From positions 1 to 44,103 of the forward strand of contig WRHV01000007.1 in the NCBI GenBank assembly GCA_009783065.1: 44,103 nucleotides of DNA, written 5' to 3'. Both the position numbers and the translations under genes were made by a program. Source of the stretch: Betaproteobacteria bacterium (GTDB lineage: Bacteria > Pseudomonadota > Gammaproteobacteria > Burkholderiales > Burkholderiaceae). Positions 7,673 to 17,414 of this stretch are shown piece by piece; position 1 is the first letter of the stretch; every line of letters starts with the position of its first letter. The notes under the pieces were generated by a model, which was not told the origin of the DNA, searched no databases, and saw nothing but the letters and a program-made list of their open reading frames with translations.

Positions 7673-10600
7673 ATGACTGAACCACAATTTATACATCTTC
7701 GCCTCCATTCGGAATATTCCATTGTCGACGGATTGGTTCGCATTGATGATGCCGTCGAGGCTGCTGCAAAAGATGCGCAGCCAGCTCTGGCGTTAACGGA
7801 TTTATCCAATCTTTTTGGTTTGATCAAGTTTTACAAATCAGCAAGAAAAGAAGGGGTTAAACCTATCGCTGGCTGCGATGTGTGGATTACCAATGACCAG
7901 GAGAGGGATAAGCCTTCCCGCCTTTTGCTGCTGGTTAAAAATCAGATTGGCTATCTGCAATTGTGCGAATTACTTTCACGGGCCTGGCTGGAAAATCAGA
8001 ATAGAGGTCATGCTGAAATCCGGATTGAGTGGCTCGAAACGCTGGCGCAAAGTGAAGCAGGAAACGGCTTGATTGCTTTGTCAGGTTTTCGTGGCGGCGA
8101 TATCGGCATGGCGCTGGATAAAGGGAATACTGATATTGCAGAGGCAAATGCGTGTCGTTGGGCCAGGATTTTTCCTGATAGCTTTTATATCGAAATACAG
8201 CGGACGGGACAGTCTGGTGCAGAACAGCATCTCAGACAGTCAGTCGAACTTGCAACCCGATTGCAGCTTCCGGTAGTTGCTACGCATCCGGTTCAGTTTT
8301 TGTCGCCTGAGGAATTCACGGCGCATGAAGCGAGAATCTGTATTTCAGGCGGAGAGATTCTCTCGAATAAACGGCGAACACGGTTTTTCAATGAGCGGCA
8401 GAGTTTTCTCTCACAAGCTGAAATGGCGCATCTGTTTGAAGATCTTCCAGGGGCTTTGCAGAATTCAGTGGAAATTGCAAAGCGCTGCAATTTGATGTTG
8501 GAGCTTGGAAAATCGCGCTTGCCGGATTTCCCGACGCCGCATGGCATGTCACTGGATGAATTTCTTATTCATGAAGCAAGGCAGGGACTGGAGAAACGGC
8601 TCCTTCAGTTATATCCGTCTGAAGATGAACGGGAGACGGCACGTCCGCGTTATGAGGAACGCCTGGATTTTGAAACCGCTACCATCAATAACATGGGGTT
8701 TGCCGGCTATTTTCTTATTGTGGCTGATTTCATTCGCTGGGCTAAACAAAACGGCGTTCCTGTCGGGCCGGGAAGGGGATCGGGAGCGGGTTCGCTGGTT
8801 GCCTATTCACTTTCCATTACGGACCTCGATCCGCTTGCCTACAACTTGCTTTTTGAACGTTTTTTGAATCCTGAACGGGTTTCCATGCCGGATTTTGATA
8901 TCGATTTTTGCCAGGAAGGCAGAGATCGGGTTATCCAGTATGTGAAAGAACGTTATGGTAAGGATGCCGTTTCACAGATTGCAACATTCGGTACGATGGC
9001 AGCCAAGGCAGCTGTACGTGATGTTGGCAGAGTGCTTGATTTGGGATACAACTTTTGTGACGGTATTTCCAAGCTGATTCCCTTTAAGCCGGGAAAGCTG
9101 GTAACGATTTCAGAGGCAAAAAAAGAAGAACCTCTTCTGGCTGAGCGTGAGGCTAATGAAGAGGAAGTAAAGCAGCTTTTGGCGCTGGCAGAACAGGTTG
9201 AAGGTATTACGCGCAATGTCGGCATGCATGCAGGAGGCGTGTTGATTGCGCCTGGAAAGCTGACGGATTTTTGTCCCTTGTATACGCAGGGCAACGATTC
9301 AGGTGTGATTTCCCATTTTGATAAGAAAGACGTGGAAGAAATTGGTCTTGTCAAGTTTGATTTTCTGGGACTTGCGACACTGACTATTCTGGATTTGACG
9401 GTACGCTACATTCGTGAGTTGGATCCTGCCATGTCTGATTTCACGCTGGAATCGATTCCACTCAACGATAGATCGACATACGGACTGCTGACAAAGGCTC
9501 AGACCGTCGCTGTATTCCAATTGGAAAGTCGTGGTATGCAGGGCATGCTCAAAGATGCCAGACCGGATCGTTTCGAGGATATTATCGCGCTTGTAGCATT
9601 GTATCGTCCGGGGCCGATGGATCTCATACCGGACTTCTGCCAGCGCAAGCATGGCGAGCGGTTTGAATATCCCGATCCGAGAACGGAAAGTATTCTTTCC
9701 GAAACCTACGGCATTATGGTGTATCAGGAGCAGGTCATGCAGATGGCTCAGATCATTGGTGGTTACTCATTGGGTGGCGCTGATTTGTTGCGCCGGGCCA
9801 TGGGTAAAAAAGATGCTGACGAAATGGCAGCACATCGCCAGATATTCCGCGATGGCGCTGCCAAAAACGATTTATCAAAAGAAAAAGCGGATGAAATTTT
9901 TGACTTGATGGAAAAATTTGCAGGATATGGTTTTAATAAATCCCATGCCGCCGCTTATGCATTACTTGCTTATCAAACAGCCTATCTGAAAACCCATCAT
10001 CCAGCCGCTTTTATGGCTGCCAACTTGTCGCTTTCCATGGATGATACGGATAAGATCCGGATTTTGGTTGAAGATGCGCAGGATATGTGTGGGCTGACGC
10101 TGCTTCCGCCTGATATCAATTTTTCCGAATATCGTTTCAAACCAGTGGGTGAGCCGCCCAGTGAGAGCAAAACGCCGATAAAGGAAATTCGTTATGGTTT
10201 GGGTGCAGTACGCGGATCTGGCGAGGCAGCTATTGAAGCCATTATCCTTGCCAGAAAGGATGGGCCTTTTACCGATTTGTTCGATTTCTGCGTGCGAATA
10301 GACAGACGGCAGGTCAATCGTCGCACGATCGATTCTCTTGTTCGTGCGGGCGCGTTTGATGGTTTTGGCGAGAACAGGGCTGTTTTGCTAGCTTCAGTTC
10401 CACTGGCATTGGAAGCGGCAGAGCAGGCCGAAGCTTCTGCCAATCAAGGGAGTCTGTTTGGGAACGATGAAGCCGTTTTGGAAGCCGTTGAATATGTGAA
10501 TGTACCGCATTGGACGGAAAAGCAGAAATTGCAGGAGGAGAAGGATGCTCTCGGATTTTGTATGTCAGGGCATCTTTTTCATGCTTATGCGCAAGAAGCC

Positions 10601-11146
10601 AAGCAGTTTGGGCATACGCCCATTGCTTCTTTGAAAGCGGCACGCGAGCCAAGATGGGTGGCGGGCATTATTTCATCTGTTCGCAACCAGATGTCCCAAC
10701 GTGGCCGCATGCTGGTAATAACCCTGGATGATGGAAGTGGTACAGTAGAAGTAACTGTTTTTTCCGAATTGCTGGAACAGAGAAAAAATATATTCATTGT
10801 GGATGAGTTTGTTCTCGTTTTTGGCAAGGTGTCTGAGGATCGTTTTTCGGGCGGATTACGACTTAATGCTGATGAGGTTTTTGATATTGCAGGGGCACGC
10901 GCGCATTTCCGTAAAGAATTGCGTTTTTTTCTGCCGGAGAAATTTGATATTGCAAAATTGCGGGAACTTTTAATGCCGTTTATTTCAACAGAGGGAGTAC
11001 CTCTGATTGCCAGTTACAGGGCGTTGGATAATGAATGCGATATCCGTTTTGGTGCGAATTGGAAATTGATGCCGACGGATGCGTGTATGGAGATATTAAG
11101 GAACATATCAGATAGGGCGAAATTATTGGAGAGCGCTGATGCTTAG
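7673..11146 (+). CDS. dnaE: DNA polymerase III alpha subunit
   Basis: A 1157-residue family C replicative polymerase, the full length of proteobacterial DnaE. Seen in order: N-terminal PHP domain (FIHLRLHSEYSIVDGL), polymerase palm with the catalytic PDFDIDF (Asp407 and Asp409), the third acid at Asp563 (LVKFDFLGLATLT), the helix-hairpin-helix region, an internal clamp-binding pentapeptide QGSLF at 925-929, and an OB domain from about residue 990 (WVAGIISSVRN). It synthesises the leading and lagging strands as part of the holoenzyme. ATG 7673 sits just after AGCAGG. The last 8 bases overlap the start of the O-antigen ligase gene, so the two are probably transcribed together. Confidence 0.97.
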   Translation: MTEPQFIHLRLHSEYSIVDGLVRIDDAVEAAAKDAQPALALTDLSNLFGLIKFYKSARKEGVKPIAGCDVWITNDQERDKPSRLLLLVKNQIGYLQLCELLSRAWLENQNRGHAEIRIEWLETLAQSEAGNGLIALSGFRGGDIGMALDKGNTDIAEANACRWARIFPDSFYIEIQRTGQSGAEQHLRQSVELATRLQLPVVATHPVQFLSPEEFTAHEARICISGGEILSNKRRTRFFNERQSFLSQAEMAHLFEDLPGALQNSVEIAKRCNLMLELGKSRLPDFPTPHGMSLDEFLIHEARQGLEKRLLQLYPSEDERETARPRYEERLDFETATINNMGFAGYFLIVADFIRWAKQNGVPVGPGRGSGAGSLVAYSLSITDLDPLAYNLLFERFLNPERVSMPDFDIDFCQEGRDRVIQYVKERYGKDAVSQIATFGTMAAKAAVRDVGRVLDLGYNFCDGISKLIPFKPGKLVTISEAKKEEPLLAEREANEEEVKQLLALAEQVEGITRNVGMHAGGVLIAPGKLTDFCPLYTQGNDSGVISHFDKKDVEEIGLVKFDFLGLATLTILDLTVRYIRELDPAMSDFTLESIPLNDRSTYGLLTKAQTVAVFQLESRGMQGMLKDARPDRFEDIIALVALYRPGPMDLIPDFCQRKHGERFEYPDPRTESILSETYGIMVYQEQVMQMAQIIGGYSLGGADLLRRAMGKKDADEMAAHRQIFRDGAAKNDLSKEKADEIFDLMEKFAGYGFNKSHAAAYALLAYQTAYLKTHHPAAFMAANLSLSMDDTDKIRILVEDAQDMCGLTLLPPDINFSEYRFKPVGEPPSESKTPIKEIRYGLGAVRGSGEAAIEAIILARKDGPFTDLFDFCVRIDRRQVNRRTIDSLVRAGAFDGFGENRAVLLASVPLALEAAEQAEASANQGSLFGNDEAVLEAVEYVNVPHWTEKQKLQEEKDALGFCMSGHLFHAYAQEAKQFGHTPIASLKAAREPRWVAGIISSVRNQMSQRGRMLVITLDDGSGTVEVTVFSELLEQRKNIFIVDEFVLVFGKVSEDRFSGGLRLNADEVFDIAGARAHFRKELRFFLPEKFDIAKLRELLMPFISTEGVPLIASYRALDNECDIRFGANWKLMPTDACMEILRNISDRAKLLESADA

Positions 11147-12464
11147 CGGTTTTCAAAAAAATGATTCAGCAAGCCTGAATCATTCCATTCAGATATCTTC
11201 GGGAAGATTCAAAATTTTATCCGGAGCACTTTGGATAATTGTATTGGTATATCCTGTCGCAGGTCTTTTTTCCAAATATGCCAGCGATATCTGTTTTTAC
11301 TTGCTTTTTATACTCAGTGTTTGGGTTATCGTTTTACAAAGGCATACTCAGCACAAAGCGTTTTTTCGGTTTCTGGTGAATTATTGGCCGTTATGGCTGG
11401 CAATATCCCTGTTTTTTTGGGGGGAGTTGTTTAATAGTTTATTTGTCAGCGGATTTAGAATATCACGGCTTCTTTTATCCTTCCGTTTTATGATGGTTCC
11501 TCTGCTGGTTTATGGCCTTCTCGTTTTGTCTGTCGAAAAAATGAAGCAGGTTCAATGGGGATTAATTTGCAGTGCTGTTTTGAGTGGGATTTTTGTTTTT
11601 ATTATTTCCGATCAAGGGAGCTTTCGCGCACAAACTATGGATTATGTGGGGATATGGTTGATACCTTTTGCCAACCTGTCTCTCCTTGTGGGATTCATGG
11701 CATTTTTAACAGTAGGCTGGGATAGCCCCAAAAATATAGTATTTATTATTTTAAAAATTTTAGCGTTACTTTTCGCCATTTACGGTGCTTATTTATCAGA
11801 AACCCGGGCAAGCTGGATTGCCATTTTAATTCTTGGAGCCATATCGTCGGGTTTGTTTTTGAGACAAAATAAAAAGATCGTATTGATAAGCAGTTGCATA
11901 TTTTTTGTGATATTGGCAGCTGCTTTTTTGACCAGTACAAAATTGCAATCACGAGTCAACGTGGCACAAACTGATATAGCCCAGTTTCTGGATGGAACGA
12001 ATAAGGATACTTCCATCGGTATTCGATTGCAGTTATATGAAGCTTCATGGATCATCTTTACCGAAAATCCCTTGGGGATAAACAGAGGAGAGGTTTTAGA
12101 TTTTAGAGATGCATTGAGCAGTAAGGTTAAAAGTGGCGTGATTTCTTCTTTTGCTGCACAGCACGTGCATGCGCATAATGAATTCCTGCAAAGAATGGTT
12201 CGATATGGGGTTTTAGGAGGAGTTGCCGTTATTGCCATGACTTTGGTGCCGTTGTTCTATTTTTTCAGATGTATCAGATCGCGTGATAAAACATTAAGAA
12301 CAATTGCTTATATGGGGATTGTTTATAATGTTGGCTTTTTTATTTTCGGACTGTCGGATGTGATTTACGAGTGGAGAATAACTATTCAATTCTACGTTGT
12401 CACGCTTTCTGTTCTATTGGCTCTTTTAATCAAACGCAGAACAGAAATTGGTCAAAGTCTATAG
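11139..12464 (+). CDS. waaL: O-antigen ligase family protein
   Basis: A 441-residue polytopic membrane protein with about ten to twelve hydrophobic helices and one large periplasmic loop before the last helices, the layout of the Wzy_C/WaaL family. Two family hallmarks are visible: Arg223 in SETRASW and the HVHAHNEFLQ motif at 342-351, whose His is needed for transfer of the lipid-linked polymer. The likely job is joining O-antigen or a similar glycan to lipid A-core at the periplasmic face. A Wzy-type polymerase cannot be excluded from sequence alone, but adjacency to msbA and core glycosyltransferases favours ligase. It starts inside dnaE (8-base overlap) and ends 49 bases before msbA. Base composition is more AT-rich than dnaE. 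Confidence 0.78.
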   Translation: MLSGFQKNDSASLNHSIQISSGRFKILSGALWIIVLVYPVAGLFSKYASDICFYLLFILSVWVIVLQRHTQHKAFFRFLVNYWPLWLAISLFFWGELFNSLFVSGFRISRLLLSFRFMMVPLLVYGLLVLSVEKMKQVQWGLICSAVLSGIFVFIISDQGSFRAQTMDYVGIWLIPFANLSLLVGFMAFLTVGWDSPKNIVFIILKILALLFAIYGAYLSETRASWIAILILGAISSGLFLRQNKKIVLISSCIFFVILAAAFLTSTKLQSRVNVAQTDIAQFLDGTNKDTSIGIRLQLYEASWIIFTENPLGINRGEVLDFRDALSSKVKSGVISSFAAQHVHAHNEFLQRMVRYGVLGGVAVIAMTLVPLFYFFRCIRSRDKTLRTIAYMGIVYNVGFFIFGLSDVIYEWRITIQFYVVTLSVLLALLIKRRTEIGQSL

Positions 12465-12513
12465 TTTCAACTTCGGAATTTTTTACAAGTTACACAGGCG
12501 TTATTTTTAGCTT

Positions 12514-14250
12514 ATGATTTTTCCATCACATCTTAAACGTTTGCTGGTTCTACACAAGCCATATAAATTGCGGCTTGCTGTGGCATTGGTTGCGATGATG
12601 GTTACCGCTGCGGCAGAGCCGGTTATTCCTTTCTTTTTCCAGATGCTCCTTGATTATGGATTTAAGGAGAATGCGCACTTTCCGTATTGGTATATACCGG
12701 TGATTGTCATTGGTCTTTTTGTCATACGCGGTTCGGCTACATTTACCAGCACTTATATGATGACATGGGTTTCATCACGTCTTTTAACCGTGCTGCGAAA
12801 GCAGATGTTTGCACAGATGCTGGATATGTCTGCCGGTTATTTTGAATCATATTCAATTGGTCGTGTCATCAATACGGTCATGTATGAAGTTCAACAGATT
12901 ATCAGTATGGTAACGAATGTCCTGACTTCCATGGTACGGTCGTTTTTGACCGTTTTGGGATTGCTTGCGTGGCTGTTTTACATTAACTGGAAGTTGTCTC
13001 TTGTTATATCGGTTCTATTGCCTCTTGTGACAATAGTGGTACGCTTTACCGGCAGGCGTCTTAAGCGATTGAATCAGGCATCACTCGTCCTGAATGCAGA
13101 ACTAACGCAAGGGTTGGAAGAGGTGACGCGAGCACATCTGGTTACCAAAGTTTTTGATGCCCAGGATTTTGAGAAGAAGCGTTTTGAGAAAGGGATAGAA
13201 GAAATCAGGCGTTATACCATGCGTACGATGAAAACATTTGCGTCAACGGTGCCGATTACGCAGTTAATGACGGCATGTGCTGTAGCTGTGATTGTTCTTA
13301 TTTCCTTATACCAATTCCGTCATGGGTATTTAACCGTGGGCGGGTTTGTGTCGTTTATTACAGCGATGCTGATGTTGCTTGCGCCAATGAAACAACTGGC
13401 AGAAGTCAATGGACCATTGCAGCGTGGGCTTGCCGCGTCCGAAGCGGTTTTTGATCTTATTGATTCGCCGATAGAACGGACTGATGGTGTGACGTTGAGT
13501 GAGCGAGCCAAAGGACGAATTGATTTTGTAGATGTGAGTTTTTGTTATCCAGGTTCGTCAAACTATGCATTAAAAGGTATTAACCTGCATGTGGAGCCAG
13601 GCGAGACAATTGCTTTGGTAGGTATGTCCGGTGGCGGTAAAACGACGCTTATTAGTCTATTGCCTGAATTTTACGCTCCTGCAAGTGGACAAATATTACT
13701 TGACGGATTGCCTCTTCAGGAAATTTCCCTGATCAGCCTTCGCAAGCAGATTGCCATGGTGAGTCAGCATGTGGTTTTGTTTAATGATACGGTTGCGGCT
13801 AATGTGGCTTATGGTGATCTTGAACCGGATGCATCCAGAATTGAAGCGGCAATAAAAGCGGCCCATTTGTCGGATGTTGTGGCTGGCCTGGAAAATGGGT
13901 TGGAAACCAATATCGGCCATAATGGTTCACGCTTGTCCGGTGGTCAGCGGCAGCGGCTTGCCATAGCGCGCGCCATCTATAAGGATGCGCCGATTCTGAT
14001 ACTGGATGAAGCCACGTCGGCGCTGGATACGGAATCGGAGCGGGAGGTTCAGGCAGCGCTGGATCAATTGATGAAAGGACGTACGACCTTTGTTATAGCG
14101 CACAGGCTTTCTACGATTGAAGGTGCATCGCGTATTGTTGTTTTATCGGAAGGAAGTGTTGTGGAGATTGGCACACATCGCGAGTTGTTGGAAGAAGGCG
14201 GCGTTTATGCAAATCTATATCACTTGCAGTTTACGAAAGATGTGGCTTAA
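12514..14250 (+). CDS. msbA: Lipid A export ABC transporter MsbA
   Basis: A 578-residue half-transporter: six-helix ABC exporter membrane domain (about 1-310) fused to a nucleotide-binding domain. Walker A GMSGGGKT at 370-377, signature LSGGQ at 474-478 within LSGGQRQRLAIARA, Walker B ILILDEATSAL with Asp498-Glu499, and the switch His in VIAHRLST are all present. Walker A has Gly-Gly-Lys-Thr instead of the common Ser-Gly-Lys-Ser, a tolerated variant. It forms a homodimer that flips lipid A-core across the inner membrane. It follows the ligase gene on the same strand with a 49-base gap, consistent with an LPS assembly operon. Confidence 0.9.
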   Translation: MIFPSHLKRLLVLHKPYKLRLAVALVAMMVTAAAEPVIPFFFQMLLDYGFKENAHFPYWYIPVIVIGLFVIRGSATFTSTYMMTWVSSRLLTVLRKQMFAQMLDMSAGYFESYSIGRVINTVMYEVQQIISMVTNVLTSMVRSFLTVLGLLAWLFYINWKLSLVISVLLPLVTIVVRFTGRRLKRLNQASLVLNAELTQGLEEVTRAHLVTKVFDAQDFEKKRFEKGIEEIRRYTMRTMKTFASTVPITQLMTACAVAVIVLISLYQFRHGYLTVGGFVSFITAMLMLLAPMKQLAEVNGPLQRGLAASEAVFDLIDSPIERTDGVTLSERAKGRIDFVDVSFCYPGSSNYALKGINLHVEPGETIALVGMSGGGKTTLISLLPEFYAPASGQILLDGLPLQEISLISLRKQIAMVSQHVVLFNDTVAANVAYGDLEPDASRIEAAIKAAHLSDVVAGLENGLETNIGHNGSRLSGGQRQRLAIARAIYKDAPILILDEATSALDTESEREVQAALDQLMKGRTTFVIAHRLSTIEGASRIVVLSEGSVVEIGTHRELLEEGGVYANLYHLQFTKDVA

Positions 14251-14269
14251 ATTGTCTGCTTTTTCATGA

Positions 14270-15364
14270 TCATCCTGCATTTTTGCGCTTGAAATGGCGC
14301 CTATCAAATGCCTTGTCAATGCCGAAAAGCCGAAATACTTTTTTGTTCCCAATATTGGTAATTGAAAAAATGTTATCGATAAAAGAAAGAGGAAAGAACC
14401 GTGCAAATGCTCGATCATCTTTCAAATCACGGAACGTGTGTCGCTTCGTATCCGGCAGGGAGTATTGTGCTGCAAATACCCGAGCTTTTTGCATGAAGTC
14501 TGTTTTGCCGGCAGAGAACCATAATCCGGAACCCAGTAAAACAGCCAGCATTTCGGCCAGGGAAGACAAGTTGTTTTCTACCTGGCGCCAATTGGCATAA
14601 TAGTTGTATATTTCCTCAAATGCTTGCATGACAGTTGTGTATACATGCGGTTTTGCGCCACGAGAGAAGGTTGTCATAATGGAGCCGTTTCTGTCAGATC
14701 GGGAATGGTAATAACAGCGATTGATGAAATATCCTGTTTTTGCCCAGGCAAAATAAGTTGCATTAAAAACAAAATCTTCAAATTGGTTGAGTGATGTCGA
14801 AAAAACGATGCCATATTTACGTATTACTTCTGTTTTGTATAACTTGTTCCATACCACATTAATAATATCGCGTTTGATCTCATTTGTTAGCACGTGTTTT
14901 CCGGAAAAGAACCGGAGAAAGGAATGACGGCCACAAGGCAGGAAGTTCTTTTTTCTGTGCAATGCGCCATCACGCTCAACCCATATGCTGGCTCCCCAGG
15001 AAACTAAATCCACGTTATTATTTGCCAGCATGTGCTGAAGGGCTGTTTTAAAGGTTTCTTTTTCCACCCAGTCGTCAGCATCGACAAAACCGATATAAGG
15101 AGCACGCGCAAGTGCCAGCCCGGCATTGCGGGCAGCTGATGCGCCCTGGTTTTTCTGATGTATGACATGTACTCTGCTGTCCTGTTTGGCGTACTCATCC
15201 AGTATATGGGGCGATTCATCGGACGATCCGTCGTTGATGCAGATGATTTCTATATCATGGAGCGTTTGCGCCAGTATGCTGTCCAAGCATTGGTGAAGAT
15301 ATAGTGCTGTGTTATAGACAGGAATAATGATGGAGATAAAAGGCTCGTTCGTCGTGTGGCTCAT
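14270..15364 (-). CDS. Family 2 glycosyltransferase
   Basis: A 364-residue inverting GT-A glycosyltransferase. The GT2 core occupies about residues 8-110: ISIIIPVYNTALYLHQCLDS, ICINDGSSDES, NQGASAARNAG and the metal-binding DADDW. The remaining 250 residues form a C-terminal extension of the EpsJ/WcaA-like kind, without clear membrane helices. It transfers a sugar from a nucleotide donor to LPS or a polysaccharide intermediate at the cytoplasmic membrane; the substrate cannot be told. It converges on msbA with a 19-base gap and lies 66 bases downstream of the GT32-type gene, probably in one transcript with it. Confidence 0.85.
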   Translation of the reverse strand: MSHTTNEPFISIIIPVYNTALYLHQCLDSILAQTLHDIEIICINDGSSDESPHILDEYAKQDSRVHVIHQKNQGASAARNAGLALARAPYIGFVDADDWVEKETFKTALQHMLANNNVDLVSWGASIWVERDGALHRKKNFLPCGRHSFLRFFSGKHVLTNEIKRDIINVVWNKLYKTEVIRKYGIVFSTSLNQFEDFVFNATYFAWAKTGYFINRCYYHSRSDRNGSIMTTFSRGAKPHVYTTVMQAFEEIYNYYANWRQVENNLSSLAEMLAVLLGSGLWFSAGKTDFMQKARVFAAQYSLPDTKRHTFRDLKDDRAFARFFPLSFIDNIFSITNIGNKKVFRLFGIDKAFDRRHFKRKNAG

Positions 15365-15430
15365 AACGGCCTCATAAAAAATCCGGCGTAATATTCATTG
15401 TTTCAGGCATTTTTTCTGATGGGAGAGGTA

Positions 15431-16264
15431 TCAAAGCGATGAGGCGCTTATGCCAACTATCTCTAACATTTGATGTAAAGGCGATCCGATAGGAATGGTT
15501 TTCATATTTTGCCGGTTGAGTACTTCATTGTAAAGATGAATGCTCAGCGTCCGGGGTGTTATCAGATCAGCGATGGCAAGACCCGGGTCAAAAAGCAGGC
15601 GGGTTTGTGAGCCGTTAATAGGATACAGTACATCTATCGGAGAAACATATCTGTCTTCACCGGTTTCTTTGGCGTAGTATGTCAGCGCATTTGGACCTAT
15701 TGTTGCCCAAGGCATTTTGTGCGCGATGTTGATTCCTAACGCTTTTATCATACGGTATTTTATGACCCGTCTTCTGGGAAACCACGGCGGGATAAAGGCA
15801 GGATCAGAAGAAGCGGCAAGCAATTTTGCCAGTAGTGGTGAATGAGGGGGAAGCGCCAAAGTACCACAGGCTATGCCCTGGTTGTGTTCATGCGCCATCA
15901 GATAATCTGTTTTTGGCAGGGGTTTCAGGCAAAAAACGTCCAGATCTGACCAGATATCTGCTCCGTCATGCAGCAGGCGAAATCGAAAAATATCCGAAAA
16001 ATAGGCGAGTCGGCCTGATTTGAGCCAGGGCAAGAACGTTTTTTCTGGTATTGTTCTCCTGGCGTTTTCGATAGTTACGCCTTCTGGAATGAGTTCTATA
16101 TCCTGGTAACTGTGCAAAACAACGGGATGTCCGCAACGCATATATGATGCCAATGTCAGCCTTGCGAGAGTGGGGAGTGTGTTTCCTATCCACAAAGTGT
16201 GAATTGTGGGCAAATTTCCCTTTTTTTCCTGTTCGCCGTTGGATAGGAGATGATTGGTGGACAT
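15431..16264 (-). CDS. GT32-type glycosyltransferase (DXD sugar-binding region)
   Basis: A 277-residue protein with the signature of the Gly_transf_sug / alpha-1,4-glycosyltransferase group: IHTLWIGNTLP near the N-terminus, then YFSDIFRFRLLHDGADIWSD with the DXD (WSDLDVFCLK) that coordinates the nucleotide sugar, and a late HLYNE block. Members in bacteria decorate LPS or capsule, often with galactose or related sugars; the donor here is not known. ATG 16264 is used; a TTG at 16303 would add 13 unconserved residues, and neither has a clear ribosome site. Co-directional with the GT2 gene. Confidence 0.75.
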   Translation of the reverse strand: MSTNHLLSNGEQEKKGNLPTIHTLWIGNTLPTLARLTLASYMRCGHPVVLHSYQDIELIPEGVTIENARRTIPEKTFLPWLKSGRLAYFSDIFRFRLLHDGADIWSDLDVFCLKPLPKTDYLMAHEHNQGIACGTLALPPHSPLLAKLLAASSDPAFIPPWFPRRRVIKYRMIKALGINIAHKMPWATIGPNALTYYAKETGEDRYVSPIDVLYPINGSQTRLLFDPGLAIADLITPRTLSIHLYNEVLNRQNMKTIPIGSPLHQMLEIVGISASSL

Positions 16265-16641
16265 GGTTTTGCTGGATATGGTTATAACGGCCTGTTGCCG
16301 CAAGTTAGGTAGATGATGTGTTCAAGAAGGATAAGAGATAAAAAGAAGCATTAAACTGATGATCTAAAATTATACATTTTTTTTCACGAATGAACGAATA
16401 CTGCAAATGAGAGTAGCCTGGAGAATAAGTTTTTAAAACAGGGATATATGAAAAGTTTTCGGCAAGAAAAATGTGCTTGTATAGATCGTTTATGCAGGAG
16501 ATGAATGGAATCCGGGTTATTTCGTGATATTCCAGTATAATCAATTCACATGATGAAACAATATGATTGCCGGATATCTTCAGATCAGTATTATGCATTG
16601 AAGTGGCATACTACAGGCGCTGCTTGACAGATTTTGCCAAA
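16265..16641. other. Intergenic gap between divergent glycan genes
   Basis: About 377 AT-rich bases between the minus-strand GT32-type gene and the plus-strand deacetylase. A 97-codon minus-strand frame exists here but starts without a ribosome site and matches nothing I know. The region presumably carries the two divergent promoters, though no convincing -35/-10 pair was found. Confidence 0.4.
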
Positions 16642-17409
16642 ATGACAACAGTAATGCTGCCATTATCTCCACCTATTTCAATTCTGATGTATCACCAGGT
16701 CGGGCATTTCAAAAATCCGAAACTGCATAGGGCAGTCTATTGTGATGTTGGTCGATTTAAAAGACAAATGGCGTGGCTGAAGTGGTGGGGATACAACGTT
16801 ATCAGCCTTGCTGATGCTTATGCAGGGCTGTACGAGGGGAAACAGATTCCTGAAAAAGCGATTGTTCTGACGTTTGATGATGGTTGTGACAATTTTCGTG
16901 AATATGCCTGGCCAATCCTGAAGAAATATCATTATCCCGTAACGGTGTTTTTAGTTGCAGGTCTGCTGGGGCAAACAACGCGCTGGATGGATGATGTGCC
17001 TGAACACGCATCTTTGATGGATGCGCAGACTATTCGCAGTTTGCGCAAAGAGGGCGTTGGATTTGGAGCACATTCCATCAATCATGTTCGTCTTTCCGAA
17101 TGCCCGCCGGAAGTGGCACGCGAAGAAATTTTCGGAAGCAAGGCTCGACTGGAGGATTTGCTTGGTGAGGTCATCCCTGATTTTTGTTATCCTTATGGCA
17201 ACTATAACGAACGCATTGTTGATATGGCGGCAGAAGCCGGTTTTAAAACAGGTTTGACCTGCATACGCGCGGCGGCCAACTATGCCAGAAGTCCACTGGA
17301 ATTGCCGCGCAAGGCGATTTCTTATGGCGATACGTTGCCAGGTTATTTCTGGAAAATTCACATGAAAAATAGACCTAAAAATCCTGATCGTGCCGGAAAT
17401 AAGGGATAG
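16642..17409 (+). CDS. Polysaccharide deacetylase (NodB / CE4 family)
   Basis: A 255-residue NodB-homology protein. Catalytic motifs are present: motif 1 TFDDG at 77-81 (general-base Asp and metal Asp), motif 2 HSINH at 144-148 (two metal His) and motif 3 YPYGNYN. It removes acetyl groups from N-acetyl sugars. There is no signal peptide or membrane helix, so it probably acts in the cytoplasm on a glycan precursor rather than on peptidoglycan. ATG 16642 is chosen; an in-frame TTG at 16567 would add residues absent from the family. It is 5 bases before the next glycosyltransferase gene, so the pair is likely co-expressed and acts on the same glycan. Confidence 0.82.
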   Translation: MTTVMLPLSPPISILMYHQVGHFKNPKLHRAVYCDVGRFKRQMAWLKWWGYNVISLADAYAGLYEGKQIPEKAIVLTFDDGCDNFREYAWPILKKYHYPVTVFLVAGLLGQTTRWMDDVPEHASLMDAQTIRSLRKEGVGFGAHSINHVRLSECPPEVAREEIFGSKARLEDLLGEVIPDFCYPYGNYNERIVDMAAEAGFKTGLTCIRAAANYARSPLELPRKAISYGDTLPGYFWKIHMKNRPKNPDRAGNKG

Positions 17410-17414
17410 TTATT

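Noticed and set aside
7415..7708. 97-codon minus-strand frame between rhlE and dnaE
   Set aside because: It overlaps the ends of both genes, has no ribosome site and no recognisable sequence.
16305..16598. 97-codon minus-strand frame in the glycan cluster
   Set aside because: No ribosome site, no family resemblance and AT-rich composition; probably chance.
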